Origin: SG8-30 sp963695155
GTDB lineage: Bacteria > Pseudomonadota > Gammaproteobacteria > Steroidobacterales > Steroidobacteraceae
Length of the DNA stretch: 64,000 nucleotides
Reading direction: 5' to 3'
Assembly (NCBI GenBank): GCA_963695155.1
Contig: CAVOGD010000006.1
Span: forward strand, 620,001 to 684,000
The position numbers and the translations under genes are program-made. Below, in pieces: positions 15,312 to 26,000 of the stretch. A model generated the notes under the pieces. It did not search any database, had not been told where the DNA came from, and worked only from the letters and a program-made list of their open reading frames with translations. The first letter of the stretch is position 1. Every line of letters starts with the position of its first letter.

Positions 15312-16399
15312 CACGACCTCCCGGGGAACAGGGACGACAGCCCGGCGCGGCTGGCGGGCGCCACGCCGCGTTCCGTGATGAGTCCGGTGACCAGCCTGGC
15401 CGGCGTCACGTCGAACGCCGGGTTGGCGACCCCGCTGCCCGGCGCGACCACCTCAACCTCGAGTTGCCGTCCATCGTCGGCCCGGCCGCGCACATGGGTG
15501 ACTTCGCGTGCCGGCCGCTCCTCGATGGGAATCCCGCCGACTCCATCCTGCAGGGTCCAGTCCACGGTCGACGACGGCAGGGCCACGTAGAAAGGCACGG
15601 CGTTGTCCCGCGCCGCCAGCGCCTTCAGGTAGGTGCCGATCTTGTTCGCCACGTCGCCCGTCGCGGTGGTGCGGTCGGTGCCGACGATGCAGACGTCCAC
15701 CTTGCCGTGCTGCATCAGGTGCCCGCCGGCGTTGTCGGCGACCACCGTGTGCGGCACGCCGTGCGCGCCCAGCTCGAAGGCGGTGAGCGCCGCACCCTGG
15801 TTGCGCGGCCGGGTCTCGTCCACGTACACGTGCACGGCGATGCCGGCATCGTGCGCCTGGTAGACCGGCGCCAGCGCCGTGCCCCAGTCCACGGTCGCCA
15901 GCCAGCCGGCGTTGCAGTGGGTCAGCACATTGACGGTCCGCCCGGCGGCGGCGGCGAGCGCTTCGAGGATCGCCTTGCCGTGGCGCCCGATGGCCGCGCA
16001 GGTCGCGACGTCCTCGTCCGCCATGGCCAGCGCTTCCGCATAGGCGCACTCGACGCGGCGCGCGGTCGGCTGCGCGCGCAGTGCGGTCAGCATGCGCGAC
16101 AGCGCCCAGCGCAGGTTCACCGCCGTCGGGCGGGTCGCGCCCAGCAGCCCGATGGCGCGCTCCAGCCCCGCGTCGCTCGCATCGGCGCGCATCCCGAGCG
16201 CCACGCCGTAGGCGGCCGTCACGCCGATCAGCGGCGCGCCGCGCACGACCATCTCGCGGATCGCGGTGGCGGCGTCCTCGACGGAACGCAACGATCGCAG
16301 TTCGAAGTCGAAGGGCAGCCGCGTCTGGTCGATGACCGAGACGGTCCAGCCGTCGTCGGCGACGAAGATCGTGCGCCAGGCCTTACCGTTGATGCGCAT
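15311..16399 (-). CDS. mtnA: S-methyl-5-thioribose-1-phosphate isomerase
   Basis: The 362-residue protein carries the full MtnA signature: MVVRGAPLIGVTAAYG, the catalytic cysteine C162 in LTHCNAGWLATVDWGTAL, DETRPRNQGAALTAFEL and the catalytic aspartate D242 in VGTDRTTATGDVANKIGTY. It converts methylthioribose-1-phosphate (from MTA phosphorylase) to methylthioribulose-1-phosphate. It lies between mtnP (41 bases upstream) and the aldolase gene (one-base overlap). No mtnB, mtnC or mtnD homologue is seen in the window. Confidence 0.93.
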   Translation of the reverse strand: MRINGKAWRTIFVADDGWTVSVIDQTRLPFDFELRSLRSVEDAATAIREMVVRGAPLIGVTAAYGVALGMRADASDAGLERAIGLLGATRPTAVNLRWALSRMLTALRAQPTARRVECAYAEALAMADEDVATCAAIGRHGKAILEALAAAAGRTVNVLTHCNAGWLATVDWGTALAPVYQAHDAGIAVHVYVDETRPRNQGAALTAFELGAHGVPHTVVADNAGGHLMQHGKVDVCIVGTDRTTATGDVANKIGTYLKALAARDNAVPFYVALPSSTVDWTLQDGVGGIPIEERPAREVTHVRGRADDGRQLEVEVVAPGSGVANPAFDVTPARLVTGLITERGVAPASRAGLSSLFPGRS

Positions 16400-16440
16400 G
16401 CGCAGTCCGTTGCCTGCCGGAAGTCATGGCATTCACCCGC

Positions 16441-17319
16441 TCAGGTCCGGCCGAGCACGCGCCCGGCCACGGCATCGAGCCTGGCCAGCAGCGCCGGATC
16501 GCGCGCCTCGGCGGCCGTGAGGATGGCGCCGTCCAGCGCCCGGTCGGAGCCGACCGGGCACGGCACGTGTTCCGCCGGGAAGTCCCGCGCCAGCCGTGCC
16601 AGCAGCCGCTGCGCCTGGTCTCGGTTGGCGGCCAGTATCTCGAGCAGCTTCGCGACCTCGACGGAATCGTGCGTGGGGTGCCAGCAGTCGAAGTCCGTGA
16701 CCATCGCCACCACGGCGTAGGTGATCTCGGCCTCGCGGGCCAGCTTCGCCTCGGGCATCGAGGTCATCTGGATGACGTCGTAGCCGGCCTTGCGGTAGGC
16801 CAGCGACTCGGCCAGCGTCGAGAATTGCGGGCCTTCCATGCACACCGCCGTGCCGCCGCGCCGGCAGGGGATGCCCTCGGCCTCGGCGGCCCGCGCCAGC
16901 AGGTCCTGCAGCGCCGGCCCGACCGGGTGCGCGAAGGCGACGTGCGCCACGCAGCCCGGGCCGAAGAAGGAGCTTTCGCGCCGCACGGTGCGGTCCACGA
17001 AATTGTCCACCAGCACGAACGTGCCGGGCGGCAGTTCCTCCCGGAACGAGCCGCAGGCCGAAAACGACACCAGGTCGGTCACGCCGGCCCGCTTCAGGGC
17101 ATCGATGTTGGCGCGATAGTTGATGTCGGACGGGCCGAGCCGGTGGCCCTGCCCGTGGCGCGGCAGGAAGACGATCTCGGTGGCGCCGATCCGGCCGCGC
17201 CGCAGCACATCCGACGGCTCGCCCCAGGGCGTGGCCACGCGCTCCGCACTGACGTCCTGCAGCCCCGGCAACGCGTAGATACCGGACCCGCCGATGATTC
17301 CGAGCACCGCCTTGGTCAT
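16441..17319 (-). CDS. mtnP: S-methyl-5'-thioadenosine phosphorylase
   Basis: The 292-residue protein is a trimeric PNP-family nucleoside phosphorylase: GIIGGSGIYALPGL at the start, phosphate-site FLPRHGQGHRLGPSDINYRANI, SFSACGSFRE, and MEGPQFSTLAESLAYRKAG. The VTDFDCWHPTHDSVEV motif with two aspartates marks preference for 6-aminopurine nucleosides, so methylthioadenosine rather than inosine or guanosine. The ATG at 17319 begins the standard N-terminus; an in-frame GTG seven codons earlier is less likely. It splits MTA, the by-product of polyamine and other AdoMet reactions, to adenine and methylthioribose-1-phosphate. It is first in the mtnP-mtnA-aldolase operon. Confidence 0.9.
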   Translation of the reverse strand: MTKAVLGIIGGSGIYALPGLQDVSAERVATPWGEPSDVLRRGRIGATEIVFLPRHGQGHRLGPSDINYRANIDALKRAGVTDLVSFSACGSFREELPPGTFVLVDNFVDRTVRRESSFFGPGCVAHVAFAHPVGPALQDLLARAAEAEGIPCRRGGTAVCMEGPQFSTLAESLAYRKAGYDVIQMTSMPEAKLAREAEITYAVVAMVTDFDCWHPTHDSVEVAKLLEILAANRDQAQRLLARLARDFPAEHVPCPVGSDRALDGAILTAAEARDPALLARLDAVAGRVLGRT

Positions 17320-17500
17320 GGATCCCGCCTGCGCATGCACCTGCCGTACGGCGAGATTACCTGCTTTGGGTCACCGGGTGTTCGGCGGCCGGGCCGGCGT
17401 GCCCCGAGGGATGCGTAATTTCACATATCGCCGGAGGCCGCGGGCGTCTATCATAAGTCTCGTGAGTTTGCAAGATAGTACAGTCCTGGAGCAGACGCGC

Positions 17501-18457
17501 ATGCGGATTCTCCTGCCGCTCGACGGATCAAGAACCGCCGAATGCGCGCTGGTGCATGGCCGGGTGCTGGGCCAGGCATTCGGCGCCGATTCCATCCTGC
17601 TGCACGTCGTTGCCGCGGGCCGGTCCGCGCTCGGGCAGGCCACCAACGTGCTGGACTGGCAATTGCGGCGCCGGCATGCCGAGGAATACCTCGCCGATGC
17701 ATGCGCGGGTTTCGATGCCGGCGGGCGCGGTATCGAAGCCGTGGTCGTGGAAGGCCGGGCGGCCGACGAGATCACGCGGTACGCACACGAACACGACATC
17801 GATCTCGTCGTGATGACCGACAGCGGCGAAGGCGCTACCGATCCCGGCCGGCTGGGCGGCACCGCGGGCAAGGTCATCGCCGGACTCAATGCATCGGTCC
17901 TGCTGGTTCCGCAGCACGAAACTGATCCAGGCGACGAGAACCCGGCCTACCGGCTGGTCATTGCGCCGGTCGACGGCTCGTCCGGATCCAGTTGGGCCGC
18001 GCGGATCGCTGCGGCCATCGCCATGTCCAGCGGCGCGACACTGGTGCTCATGCGCGTGGTCGAGACCGCCCGGCTGCTGGACTCGGCTGGCCATTCGCGC
18101 GAGGTGCAGCTTCTGGCGGAGCGCGTCGCGCAGGAAGTCAGCCGCGAAGCCAACCAATGGCTGCGGATGCTGCGCAGCCAGCTGCCACCCGATCTGGACG
18201 TCGAATCCCGGGTCGTCGTCGCGCCCGACGTCTGTCGCGCGATCATGGAGATGGCCGTGGCGCGGCAGGCGGACCTGCTCGTCCTGAGCGCCCGCGGCTT
18301 CGATCACGAAATGGACTGGCGCTACGGGTCCGTAACCGAACGTCTGCTCGTGCACGCCACGTGCCCGCTCCTGGCGTTGCAGCACAGGTCAGGCGCGGCG
18401 GTTGGCGCGCCGATACCTGGAGAGTCCGGCCGCTGGCGCATGCCGCCCGTAGCCTGA
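17501..18457 (+). CDS. Tandem universal stress protein (two UspA domains)
   Basis: The 318-residue protein has two UspA folds. The first starts MRILLPLDGSRTAECAL and ends near GGTAGKVIAGLNASVLLVP. The second starts YRLVIAPVDGSSGSSWAARIAAA and ends with LLVLSARGFDHEMDWRYGSVTERLLVHATCPLL (quoted in parts), close to the ATP-binding G-2x-G-9x-G pattern, most clearly in the second copy. The ATG was chosen for the domain start and for GGAG nine bases upstream. The cyclic glucan synthase gene begins only six bases after its stop, so the two are probably cotranscribed. That suggests a stress or osmotic link, but this is inferred from position only. Confidence 0.85.
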   Translation: MRILLPLDGSRTAECALVHGRVLGQAFGADSILLHVVAAGRSALGQATNVLDWQLRRRHAEEYLADACAGFDAGGRGIEAVVVEGRAADEITRYAHEHDIDLVVMTDSGEGATDPGRLGGTAGKVIAGLNASVLLVPQHETDPGDENPAYRLVIAPVDGSSGSSWAARIAAAIAMSSGATLVLMRVVETARLLDSAGHSREVQLLAERVAQEVSREANQWLRMLRSQLPPDLDVESRVVVAPDVCRAIMEMAVARQADLLVLSARGFDHEMDWRYGSVTERLLVHATCPLLALQHRSGAAVGAPIPGESGRWRMPPVA

Positions 18458-18463
18458 CGGGCG

Positions 18464-21400
18464 ATGCCTGCGGCACCCAACGTCGGTTCATACGAATCGC
18501 TTGCTAAGGAGATTGCCGCCTGGCACGCGCAGGCGGCTGACCGGCGTCGTCCGCGCGGTAGCGGACGCAGGTTGCGGCGTCCGATCGCGCGCCGTTTCAC
18601 GAAGCTCTACTCGCGGCTCACGGATTTTTCAGCGCCGCCCGGTTCGAGCGAAGCCGCCGGTGTTGAATGGCTGCTGGACAACCACCACGTCGTCCTCAGC
18701 GCGCTGATCCAGCTGCGCCAGGACCTTCCCACGGGTCATTTCCGCAGGCTGCCCGCCGTGCGCGACCGGGACGGCCGCCCGGCACCCCGGCTGACCGACA
18801 TCACCGACCGGTTGCTGAACGCCACCGGCCTGCCGCTCGACCTCGTCAGCCTGCAGGACGCGCTGGAACAGGTGCAACGCCGGCTGCCTCTGCAGCTGAG
18901 CGAGTTGTGGGCGCTGCCGACCTTCCTGCGCGCCGCGCTGCTGCAACGGCTCGCCGACGCCACTGACGGAATGCTGGCGGGGCCGGCCCGCCCGTCTGGC
19001 GGCACCGGCGATCAGGACCGCGCCGACGTTCCCGCCGTGGGCGTCGTCATCTCGAGCTGCATCCTGAGCCTGCGCAAGCTCGCCACGTTCAAGTGGGCGG
19101 ATCTGGTGGAGCGCGTCAGCCTGGTCGATCGCGCGCTGTGCGGCGATCCGGCCGACGTCTACGCCGCCATGGATTTCGAGTCCCGCAATCGATACCGGTC
19201 GGCCGTCGAGGAAATCGCCGATTGGTGCAACCTGGACGAGTTGCGCGTCGCGCGCGCCGCCGTAGACCTGTCGCAGTTGCACGCGCCGGACCGGGATTCC
19301 CGCCCGCGCCACGTGGGGCATTACCTCATCGACCGGGCGCGCGAGCGGTTCGAACGGCAGGTCGGGGCCAAACCGCCATGGCGTGTTCGCGCCCGCCGGT
19401 TCATTCGCCGGCATGCCGCCGGCTTCTACCTGGGGCTGATCCTGGTGCCGGCCCTGGCCCTGTTGCTGGTTGCCGCATGGGTCCTGCGTTCCCAGGGACT
19501 GCCTGCCGCCTGGACGCTGCTGTTCGCGTTCGCCGGGCTGATCCCCGCGATATCCCTGGCGACGATCGTGGCCAACCTGCTCGTCACCCAGGCCGTGCCA
19601 CCGGAAACGCTGCTGAGGCTGGATTTCGAGCGCGGCATCACCGATGACTGGCCAACGGTCGTCGTGATGCCGGCCATGCTGGCCGGTGACGACTGGATCG
19701 CCCGGCTGGCGCGCAACCTCGAAATCAACTACCTGGGCAACTCGGACCCGGCGCTGCGGTTTGCATTGCTCACGGACTGCCTGGACGCCGCATCGGAGCA
19801 TGACGACCGCGACTCCGGACTCGTCGCGCTGATGGTCGCGGCCATCGACGACCTGAACGCCCGATACGGCGATGGCACGCACCGGCCGTTCGCGCTGTTC
19901 CATCGCCACAGGCAGTGGAATGAAGCAGAAGGCCGCTGGATGGGCTGGGAACGCAAGCGCGGCAAGCTCATCGAGTTCAACCGGCTGATGCTCGGCGCTG
20001 AGGACACCAGCTTTGCGGTCTCCCACGGCGACCTGGACGCGTTCCGGCGCGCGCGGCTGGTCATCACCCTCGACGCGGACACCTGCATGCCGGCCGGAGC
20101 CGCAGCCAGCCTGGCCGGCATCCTCGCCCATCCGCTCAACCGCCCGGTGACCGACCCGGCGACCGGCCGCGTGGTTCGCGGCTATACCACCGTGCAGCCG
20201 CGCATAGAGATCGACCCGTCGAGCGTGGACCAGACGCCGTTTGCGCGGCTGTTCGCCGGCGACGTCGCGCTCGATCCGTATGTGCACGCGGTTTCCGACG
20301 TGCACCAGGACCTGTTCGGCGCCGGAATCTTCGCCGGCAAGGGCGCCTACGACCTCGCTGCATTCCATGCCAGCGTCGACGGCCGCATTCCCGACAACCT
20401 CGTGCTCTCGCACGACCTCCTGGAGGGGCTGCACGGCCGCGTCGGCTACGCCTCCGACGTCATGTTGCTGGAGGACTTCCCCCCCAACCTCGCGGCGATG
20501 ACGCGACGAATGCACCGCTGGGTGCGTGGCGACTGGCAGTTGTTGCGCTGGCTGGCGGCCGGGCTGCGGCAACCGGGCGCGGGACCACGGCTGGCGCGGT
20601 TCGGGACGATCGATCGCTGGAAGATCGTCGACAACCTGCGCCGCAGCCTGCAGCCGGCTTCACTGGTTTCGCTGCTGCTGCTGACCTGGCTGGTGGTGCC
20701 CGAACCCCTGGCGTGGACGCTGGTACTGGTGGCGCTGCCCGCGGCGCCGTCCATGGTAAAGCTGATCATCGCCTCGCACAGCGCAGCGCTGCGGTTCGGA
20801 ACGCGCACCTCGACGCTGCGCGCCATGGCTCGCAAGATCGGTGGCGAACTCCTGCGCTGGTTGGCCTCCCTTTCGTTCCTGGCGTTCGAGGCCTGGGTCG
20901 CCGCGAACGCGATCGTGCGCGCCCTGTGGCGACAGTGGGTCACGCATCGCCGGCTGCTGGAATGGGAGCCGGCCTCGGAGGCGGCAGCACGGTCCCGCGG
21001 CATCAGCACCGTTGCCGGCAGCTACCTGCACATGTGGTTGTCGTGGACGACCGGCCTGGCCGCGCTGGCGCTGACCGGCTGGCTGCGCCCGGACGCGCTG
21101 GCCGTTGCAGCGCCGGTTGCCGGGCTCTGGTGCCTGGCGCCGTGGTTCGCAGCGCGGCTCGGCCGCCCCGTGCCCCGCCGTGCCGACGTGCGCCTGTCCG
21201 CGTCGGCCGCGCTGGAGCTTCGCGCACTGGCGCGCCGGACCTGGAGGTACTTCGAGCAGTTCCTCGGCCCGGACAATCACTGGCTGCCGCCGGACAACGT
21301 GCAGACCGCGCCCGGCTTCAAGGTGGCGCACCGCACCTCGCCGACCAACATCGGGCTGGGACTGCTGGCCACGCTCAGTGCCTATGACTTCGGCTACGTA

Positions 21401-23077
21401 ACCCGTCACGAGCTCGTCGCACGATTGCGCAGCACGCTGCATGCGGTCGCCGGCCTGGACGGCTATCGCGGGCACCTCTACAACTGGTACGACACCCAGG
21501 CGATGCGGCCGCTCGAGCCACGCTATGTCTCGACCGTGGACAGCGGCAACCTGGTGGCCGCGCTCGTCACGCTCGAGCAGGCCCTGCTGGCGATCCGCGG
21601 CACGCCGGTGTCGACAACGCGCCTCAGGTCGGGGATCGCGGACACCCTGGCGGTCCTGGAGTACAGCCTGCGGCAGGCCGCCACGGAGGCCGGCGAGCCT
21701 GCCGCCGCTCGCCTCGCCAATCGCGTGCGCGCGGCGCGGCGGACACTCGTCGAGGCGCCGCCTGACTCGCAGGTCGAGCTGCGGCCGCTCAACGATCTCG
21801 TGGCCAACGAACTGGAGCCGGAACTGCTCGCCATGATCCAGCGTGACGAGAGCAAGGCTGGCCTGGAGCAGATCGAGGAACTGACCGGCTGGGTCCGCTG
21901 CCTGGCGACCCAGATCGATGCTGCCGGGCATGATGATGCCGGCCTGGGCGACCTCGACCTGCAGATCGACGAGATTTGCGCCGATCTCGGCCGGATGGCC
22001 GCGGCCACCGATTTCCGTTTCCTGTTCGATTCGCGCCGCAGGCTCTTCCATGTCGGCTACAACGCCAGCGCCGGCGAGGTGGACGGCAGCCACTACGACC
22101 TGCTGGCCTCGGAGGCGCGCATCGCGAGTTTTGTCGCGATCGCCAAGGGCGATGCACCCTCCGGTCACTGGATCCACCTGGGCCGGCCGCTGAGGCGCAT
22201 ACGTGGCAGCAGGGCGCTGCTGTCGTGGAGCGCCACGGCATTCGAGTATTTCATGCCCCGGCTGTTGATGAAGACGCCGGAGTCGGGGCTGCTGTTCCAC
22301 AGCTGCCTGGTCGCCGTCGCCGAGCAGCAGCACACCGTGCGCCGGCTCGGCATTCCCTGGGGCATGTCCGAGTCCGCCTACTACCAGATGGATGTCCAGG
22401 GCGAGTACCAGTACCGCGCCTTCGGCCTGCCAAGACTCGCGCTGAGGCGCGAGCCGGTCGATCGCCTGGTCATTGCTCCTTACGCAAGCCTGCTCGCGCT
22501 GCCGTTTGACCCGGATGCGGTCCTGTCCAACCTGCGCGGACTCGTCGATCTCGGCCTCGAGGGCCCCTACGGCCTGGCGGAAGCGGCGGACTTTGGCCAC
22601 GTTTCCGGCGACTTCTCGGGACGGCCACGCATCGTGCAGGCTTTCATGACCCATCACCAGGGCATGATCCTCGTCGCGCTCGGCAACGCCGTGCACGGCG
22701 ACCTCATGCTGGAGAGGTTTCACGCGGACCCGCGAATCGCCAGTGTCGAGTACCTGTTGTACGAGCGGATGCCGGACCGACCGCAGGCGCAGCCGCTGCA
22801 GGAGCTGTTGCCGGGGCGGTCACGGCGGGTCGAGGCCGCACCGAGCGCGTCCGAGTGGCCGGTCGACCCGGCGCGGCCGGCGGTCAACGTCCTGTCCAAC
22901 GGCCATCTGCGGACATTGACGTCCGCGCAGGGCGGCGGCGCGAGTTACTGGCACGACATCATGATCAATCGCTGGCGCCCCGAGGCGGACGGCGAGTATG
23001 GCGGCGCCGTGCTGTTTCTTCCGCGACCTCGACAGCGGCGAGGTGTGGTCGCTCGGCTGGGACGAACTTGGCGGTGA
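18464..23077 (+). CDS. ndvB: NdvB-like cyclic beta-1,2-glucan synthase, N-terminal part (frameshifted)
   Basis: This frame holds the glycosyltransferase half. After a ~320-residue helical N-terminus come two membrane helices (YLGLILVPALALLLVAAW; LLFAFAGLIPAISLATIVAN), the GT84 catalytic core with VITLDADTCMP near residue 538 and GYTTVQPRIEID, the acceptor motif WVRGDWQLLRWL near 685, and more helices near 735-880. A glycoamylase-like domain (MKTPESGLLFHS, GIPWGMSESAYYQMD, FMTHHQGMIL) follows. The frame ends at 23077, but homology to the next frame starts at FRDLDSGEVW; one extra T in the TTT at 23015-23017 explains it. Corrected, this part gives about 1517 residues of a ~2750-residue protein. 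Confidence 0.85.
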   Translation: MPAAPNVGSYESLAKEIAAWHAQAADRRRPRGSGRRLRRPIARRFTKLYSRLTDFSAPPGSSEAAGVEWLLDNHHVVLSALIQLRQDLPTGHFRRLPAVRDRDGRPAPRLTDITDRLLNATGLPLDLVSLQDALEQVQRRLPLQLSELWALPTFLRAALLQRLADATDGMLAGPARPSGGTGDQDRADVPAVGVVISSCILSLRKLATFKWADLVERVSLVDRALCGDPADVYAAMDFESRNRYRSAVEEIADWCNLDELRVARAAVDLSQLHAPDRDSRPRHVGHYLIDRARERFERQVGAKPPWRVRARRFIRRHAAGFYLGLILVPALALLLVAAWVLRSQGLPAAWTLLFAFAGLIPAISLATIVANLLVTQAVPPETLLRLDFERGITDDWPTVVVMPAMLAGDDWIARLARNLEINYLGNSDPALRFALLTDCLDAASEHDDRDSGLVALMVAAIDDLNARYGDGTHRPFALFHRHRQWNEAEGRWMGWERKRGKLIEFNRLMLGAEDTSFAVSHGDLDAFRRARLVITLDADTCMPAGAAASLAGILAHPLNRPVTDPATGRVVRGYTTVQPRIEIDPSSVDQTPFARLFAGDVALDPYVHAVSDVHQDLFGAGIFAGKGAYDLAAFHASVDGRIPDNLVLSHDLLEGLHGRVGYASDVMLLEDFPPNLAAMTRRMHRWVRGDWQLLRWLAAGLRQPGAGPRLARFGTIDRWKIVDNLRRSLQPASLVSLLLLTWLVVPEPLAWTLVLVALPAAPSMVKLIIASHSAALRFGTRTSTLRAMARKIGGELLRWLASLSFLAFEAWVAANAIVRALWRQWVTHRRLLEWEPASEAAARSRGISTVAGSYLHMWLSWTTGLAALALTGWLRPDALAVAAPVAGLWCLAPWFAARLGRPVPRRADVRLSASAALELRALARRTWRYFEQFLGPDNHWLPPDNVQTAPGFKVAHRTSPTNIGLGLLATLSAYDFGYVTRHELVARLRSTLHAVAGLDGYRGHLYNWYDTQAMRPLEPRYVSTVDSGNLVAALVTLEQALLAIRGTPVSTTRLRSGIADTLAVLEYSLRQAATEAGEPAAARLANRVRAARRTLVEAPPDSQVELRPLNDLVANELEPELLAMIQRDESKAGLEQIEELTGWVRCLATQIDAAGHDDAGLGDLDLQIDEICADLGRMAAATDFRFLFDSRRRLFHVGYNASAGEVDGSHYDLLASEARIASFVAIAKGDAPSGHWIHLGRPLRRIRGSRALLSWSATAFEYFMPRLLMKTPESGLLFHSCLVAVAEQQHTVRRLGIPWGMSESAYYQMDVQGEYQYRAFGLPRLALRREPVDRLVIAPYASLLALPFDPDAVLSNLRGLVDLGLEGPYGLAEAADFGHVSGDFSGRPRIVQAFMTHHQGMILVALGNAVHGDLMLERFHADPRIASVEYLLYERMPDRPQAQPLQELLPGRSRRVEAAPSASEWPVDPARPAVNVLSNGHLRTLTSAQGGGASYWHDIMINRWRPEADGEYGGAVLFLPRPRQRRGVVARLGRTWR

Positions 23078-26000
23078 CGTGCTGGACGTCGCGTTCGGCG
23101 CCAGTCACAGCGAATTCCGGCTGCGGCGTCACGGCCTGATGGCGCGGCTCACGGTCGCCATCGCGCCGGACGGCGACCTGGAGGCGCGCCGGCTCATCCT
23201 CAGCAACGACCTCGCCCGGTCGCGCCACCTGCAAATCGGCTTCCAGGCCGATCCCGTCATGGCCCGCGAGGCCGAGGACCGGCGACATCCGGCATTCAAC
23301 AAGCTGTTCATCGAGAGTCTCGGGGCGACGGGACCCGCCGCACTGCTGTTCCGGCGGCGACCGCGCGCCGTCGACGAGACGCCCTTGCATGTCGGCTACG
23401 CCGTGGCGGGTGGCGACCAGGTGCAGGCATCGCTGCGAGGTCACCGGGATCGCATGGCGTTCGTCGGCCGGCGCGGCAACCCGCGGCGTCCCGCGGTTTT
23501 TTCCGATGGTGGCGCTGCCATCACCGAAGGCGGCGGGCCGTTCCTGGACCCGACTGCGGCGCTGACCGTGACCGTGCGGATCCCGCCCACCGCATCGCTG
23601 CAGTGCGCCTTCCTCATGGCGGTGGGCAACGATTCCAGCCAGGTCCTGGAACTGCTCGACCGGTACCGGTCGCTGGACCGCGTGGCCTGGATCTTCTCGC
23701 AGGCCCGCGATGCGGCCGAACGGGACGTACAGTCGCTGGGCCTGCTGGCCGACGAGCTCAGCATGGCGATGGGCATGGCCCGGCAGTTGCTGTGGCCCCA
23801 GTCGCATGCACGACGGGCGGCCGCGCTGCGCAACAGCGGCGCGGCCCAGGGCACCTTGTGGTCGCGAGGCCTGTCGGGCGACTTCCCGCTCGCGATACTG
23901 AGGTTACGCGGCCCGGAAGACCTCAGTGCAGCCGAGTCATTGCTTCGATTGCATGCCCTGCTGTTCCGCCGCGGTTTCCGTTTCGACGTGGTGTTCCTGG
24001 ACGAGGCGTCCTCCGGCTACAGCCAGCCGACACGCGACCAGCTCGTCAGCATCATCGACCGGTCCCGCGAGGTGCCGGGCCAACGTCAGCGTGGCCTCAC
24101 GATCATCGTTCCGGCCCGCGACATCAGCCCTGCGGACCGCCACAACCTGGTCGCCGCGGCCGGGGCGTTCATCGATCCCGAGGCGTTCGAATCGACGCAG
24201 ACCCTCACCCTGTCCATGGCGCGGCGCGCGCTGCCGGAGTTCATCCCGGTCCCGTCCATCCCGCTGCAGTTGATACCGATCGATTCGGTGCCGCGCCGGC
24301 AGGATCTGCTGTTCGACAACGGTTACGGCGGCTTCACCGCCGACGGCCGCGAATACCAGGTCTACGTCGAGGCCGGCCGACACCCGCCGATGCCGTGGGT
24401 CAACGCCATGTCGAATCCCGGCTTCGGCGCCCTGGTCAGCGAGGGCGGCCTTGGCTGCACCTGGGCCGGCAACAGCAGCGAGAATCGGCTCACGCCCTGG
24501 TACAACGACGCGGTCACCGACCAAACGGGCGAGGCCTGCTACCTGCGCGACGAGGAATCCGCGGTGGTCTGGTCGCCGACACCGCTGCCGCTGCCCGGGC
24601 CGTCGCGGTATCGCGTGTCGCACGGCGCCGGCTACAGCCGCTTCGAACACAACAGCCACGGACTGGAGCAGGTCGCGACGGTCTTCGTCGACCCGGTCCT
24701 GCCGGTCAAGTTCGTGCGCATCTCGCTCACCAATCGCTGGCCGCGAGTGCGCCGCCTGACCGCCACCCTGGCGCTGGAGTGGGTGCTGGGGAACGACCGG
24801 AGCCAGACAGGCCCCTGGCTCGAGACCGCACAGGAAGATGACGGCCGGGTCCTGACCGTCCGCAACGCCTTCGACAGGACGCACCCGGACCAGACCGCGT
24901 TCCTCACGGCGACCCGGCCGCCGCACGGCGTAGCCGCCAACCGCGGCGACTTTCTCGGGCGGGCCCGCGATTCGCGCCAGGTTCCCGCTGCGTTGCGGCT
25001 GGTATGGCCCGGCAGCAGTACCGCGAGCGGCGGCGATCCCTGCGCTGCATACCAGGCGCATCTTGCGATCGGCCAGGACGAGACGACCGAGGTCACGTTC
25101 GTCATTGGCCGGGGCGCGACACGCGACGAGGCGCTCGCGCTGGCCCGGTCGCACCTGGATGACGCTGCGATCGAGCGTAGCTGGCTCGCGCTGCGGCAGC
25201 ACTGGGACCGCCTGCTCGGTTCGCTGCAGGTCGAAACGCCGGACCCGGCGTGGAACCTGCTTGCCAATCGCTGGCTCCTTTACCAGAGCCTCAGCTGTCG
25301 CCTGTGGGGGCGCAGCGGTTTCTACCAGCCCGGCGGCGCGTACGGCTTTCGCGACCAGCTGCAGGATTCGCTGGCGTTGCTGCACGTCGAGCCCGGCGTC
25401 GCACGGAATCAATTGCTGCAGGCGGCGTCGGTGCAGTTCCCGGAGGGTGACGTGCTGCACTGGTGGCACACGTCGCCGGTGCGCGGAGTGCGCAGCAGGT
25501 GCTCGGACGATCTGCTCTGGCTGCCGTTCGCGGCCGCCGCCTATGTTCGCGGAACGGCCGATACGGGCGTGCTGGACGCGCGTGTGCCGTATCTCGCCGG
25601 CGAGCCGCTGAAGACCTCGGAGGTGGAACGGTACGCGGAGTTCACGCCAGGCTGGCTGGACGAAACGCTCTACGATCACTGCTGCCGCGCCATCGAGGCC
25701 CGCATGACCACCGGCGATCACGGCCTGCCGCCGATCGGCACCGGCGACTGGAACGACGGCCTCAATCGCGTCGGCCTGCGCGGACAGGGCGAGAGCGTGT
25801 GGATGGCGTGGTTTGCGATCCGCGTCTGCCGCGACTTCGCGCCGCTGTGCCGGCAGCGCGGCGAAGAGGAACGCGGCGCCCGCTACGAGCAATTCGCCAC
25901 ACGCCTGGCCGAAGCGGCCAACAGCGGATCCTGGGACGGGCACTGGTTCCTGCGCGGCTACTATGACGACGGCACGCCGTTCGGCGGCCACGCGAGCCGG

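Noticed and set aside
22998..23077. Programmed +1 frameshift to express two forms of NdvB
   Set aside because: No RF2-like stop context, slippery heptamer or stem was seen; a single extra base in TTT is simpler.
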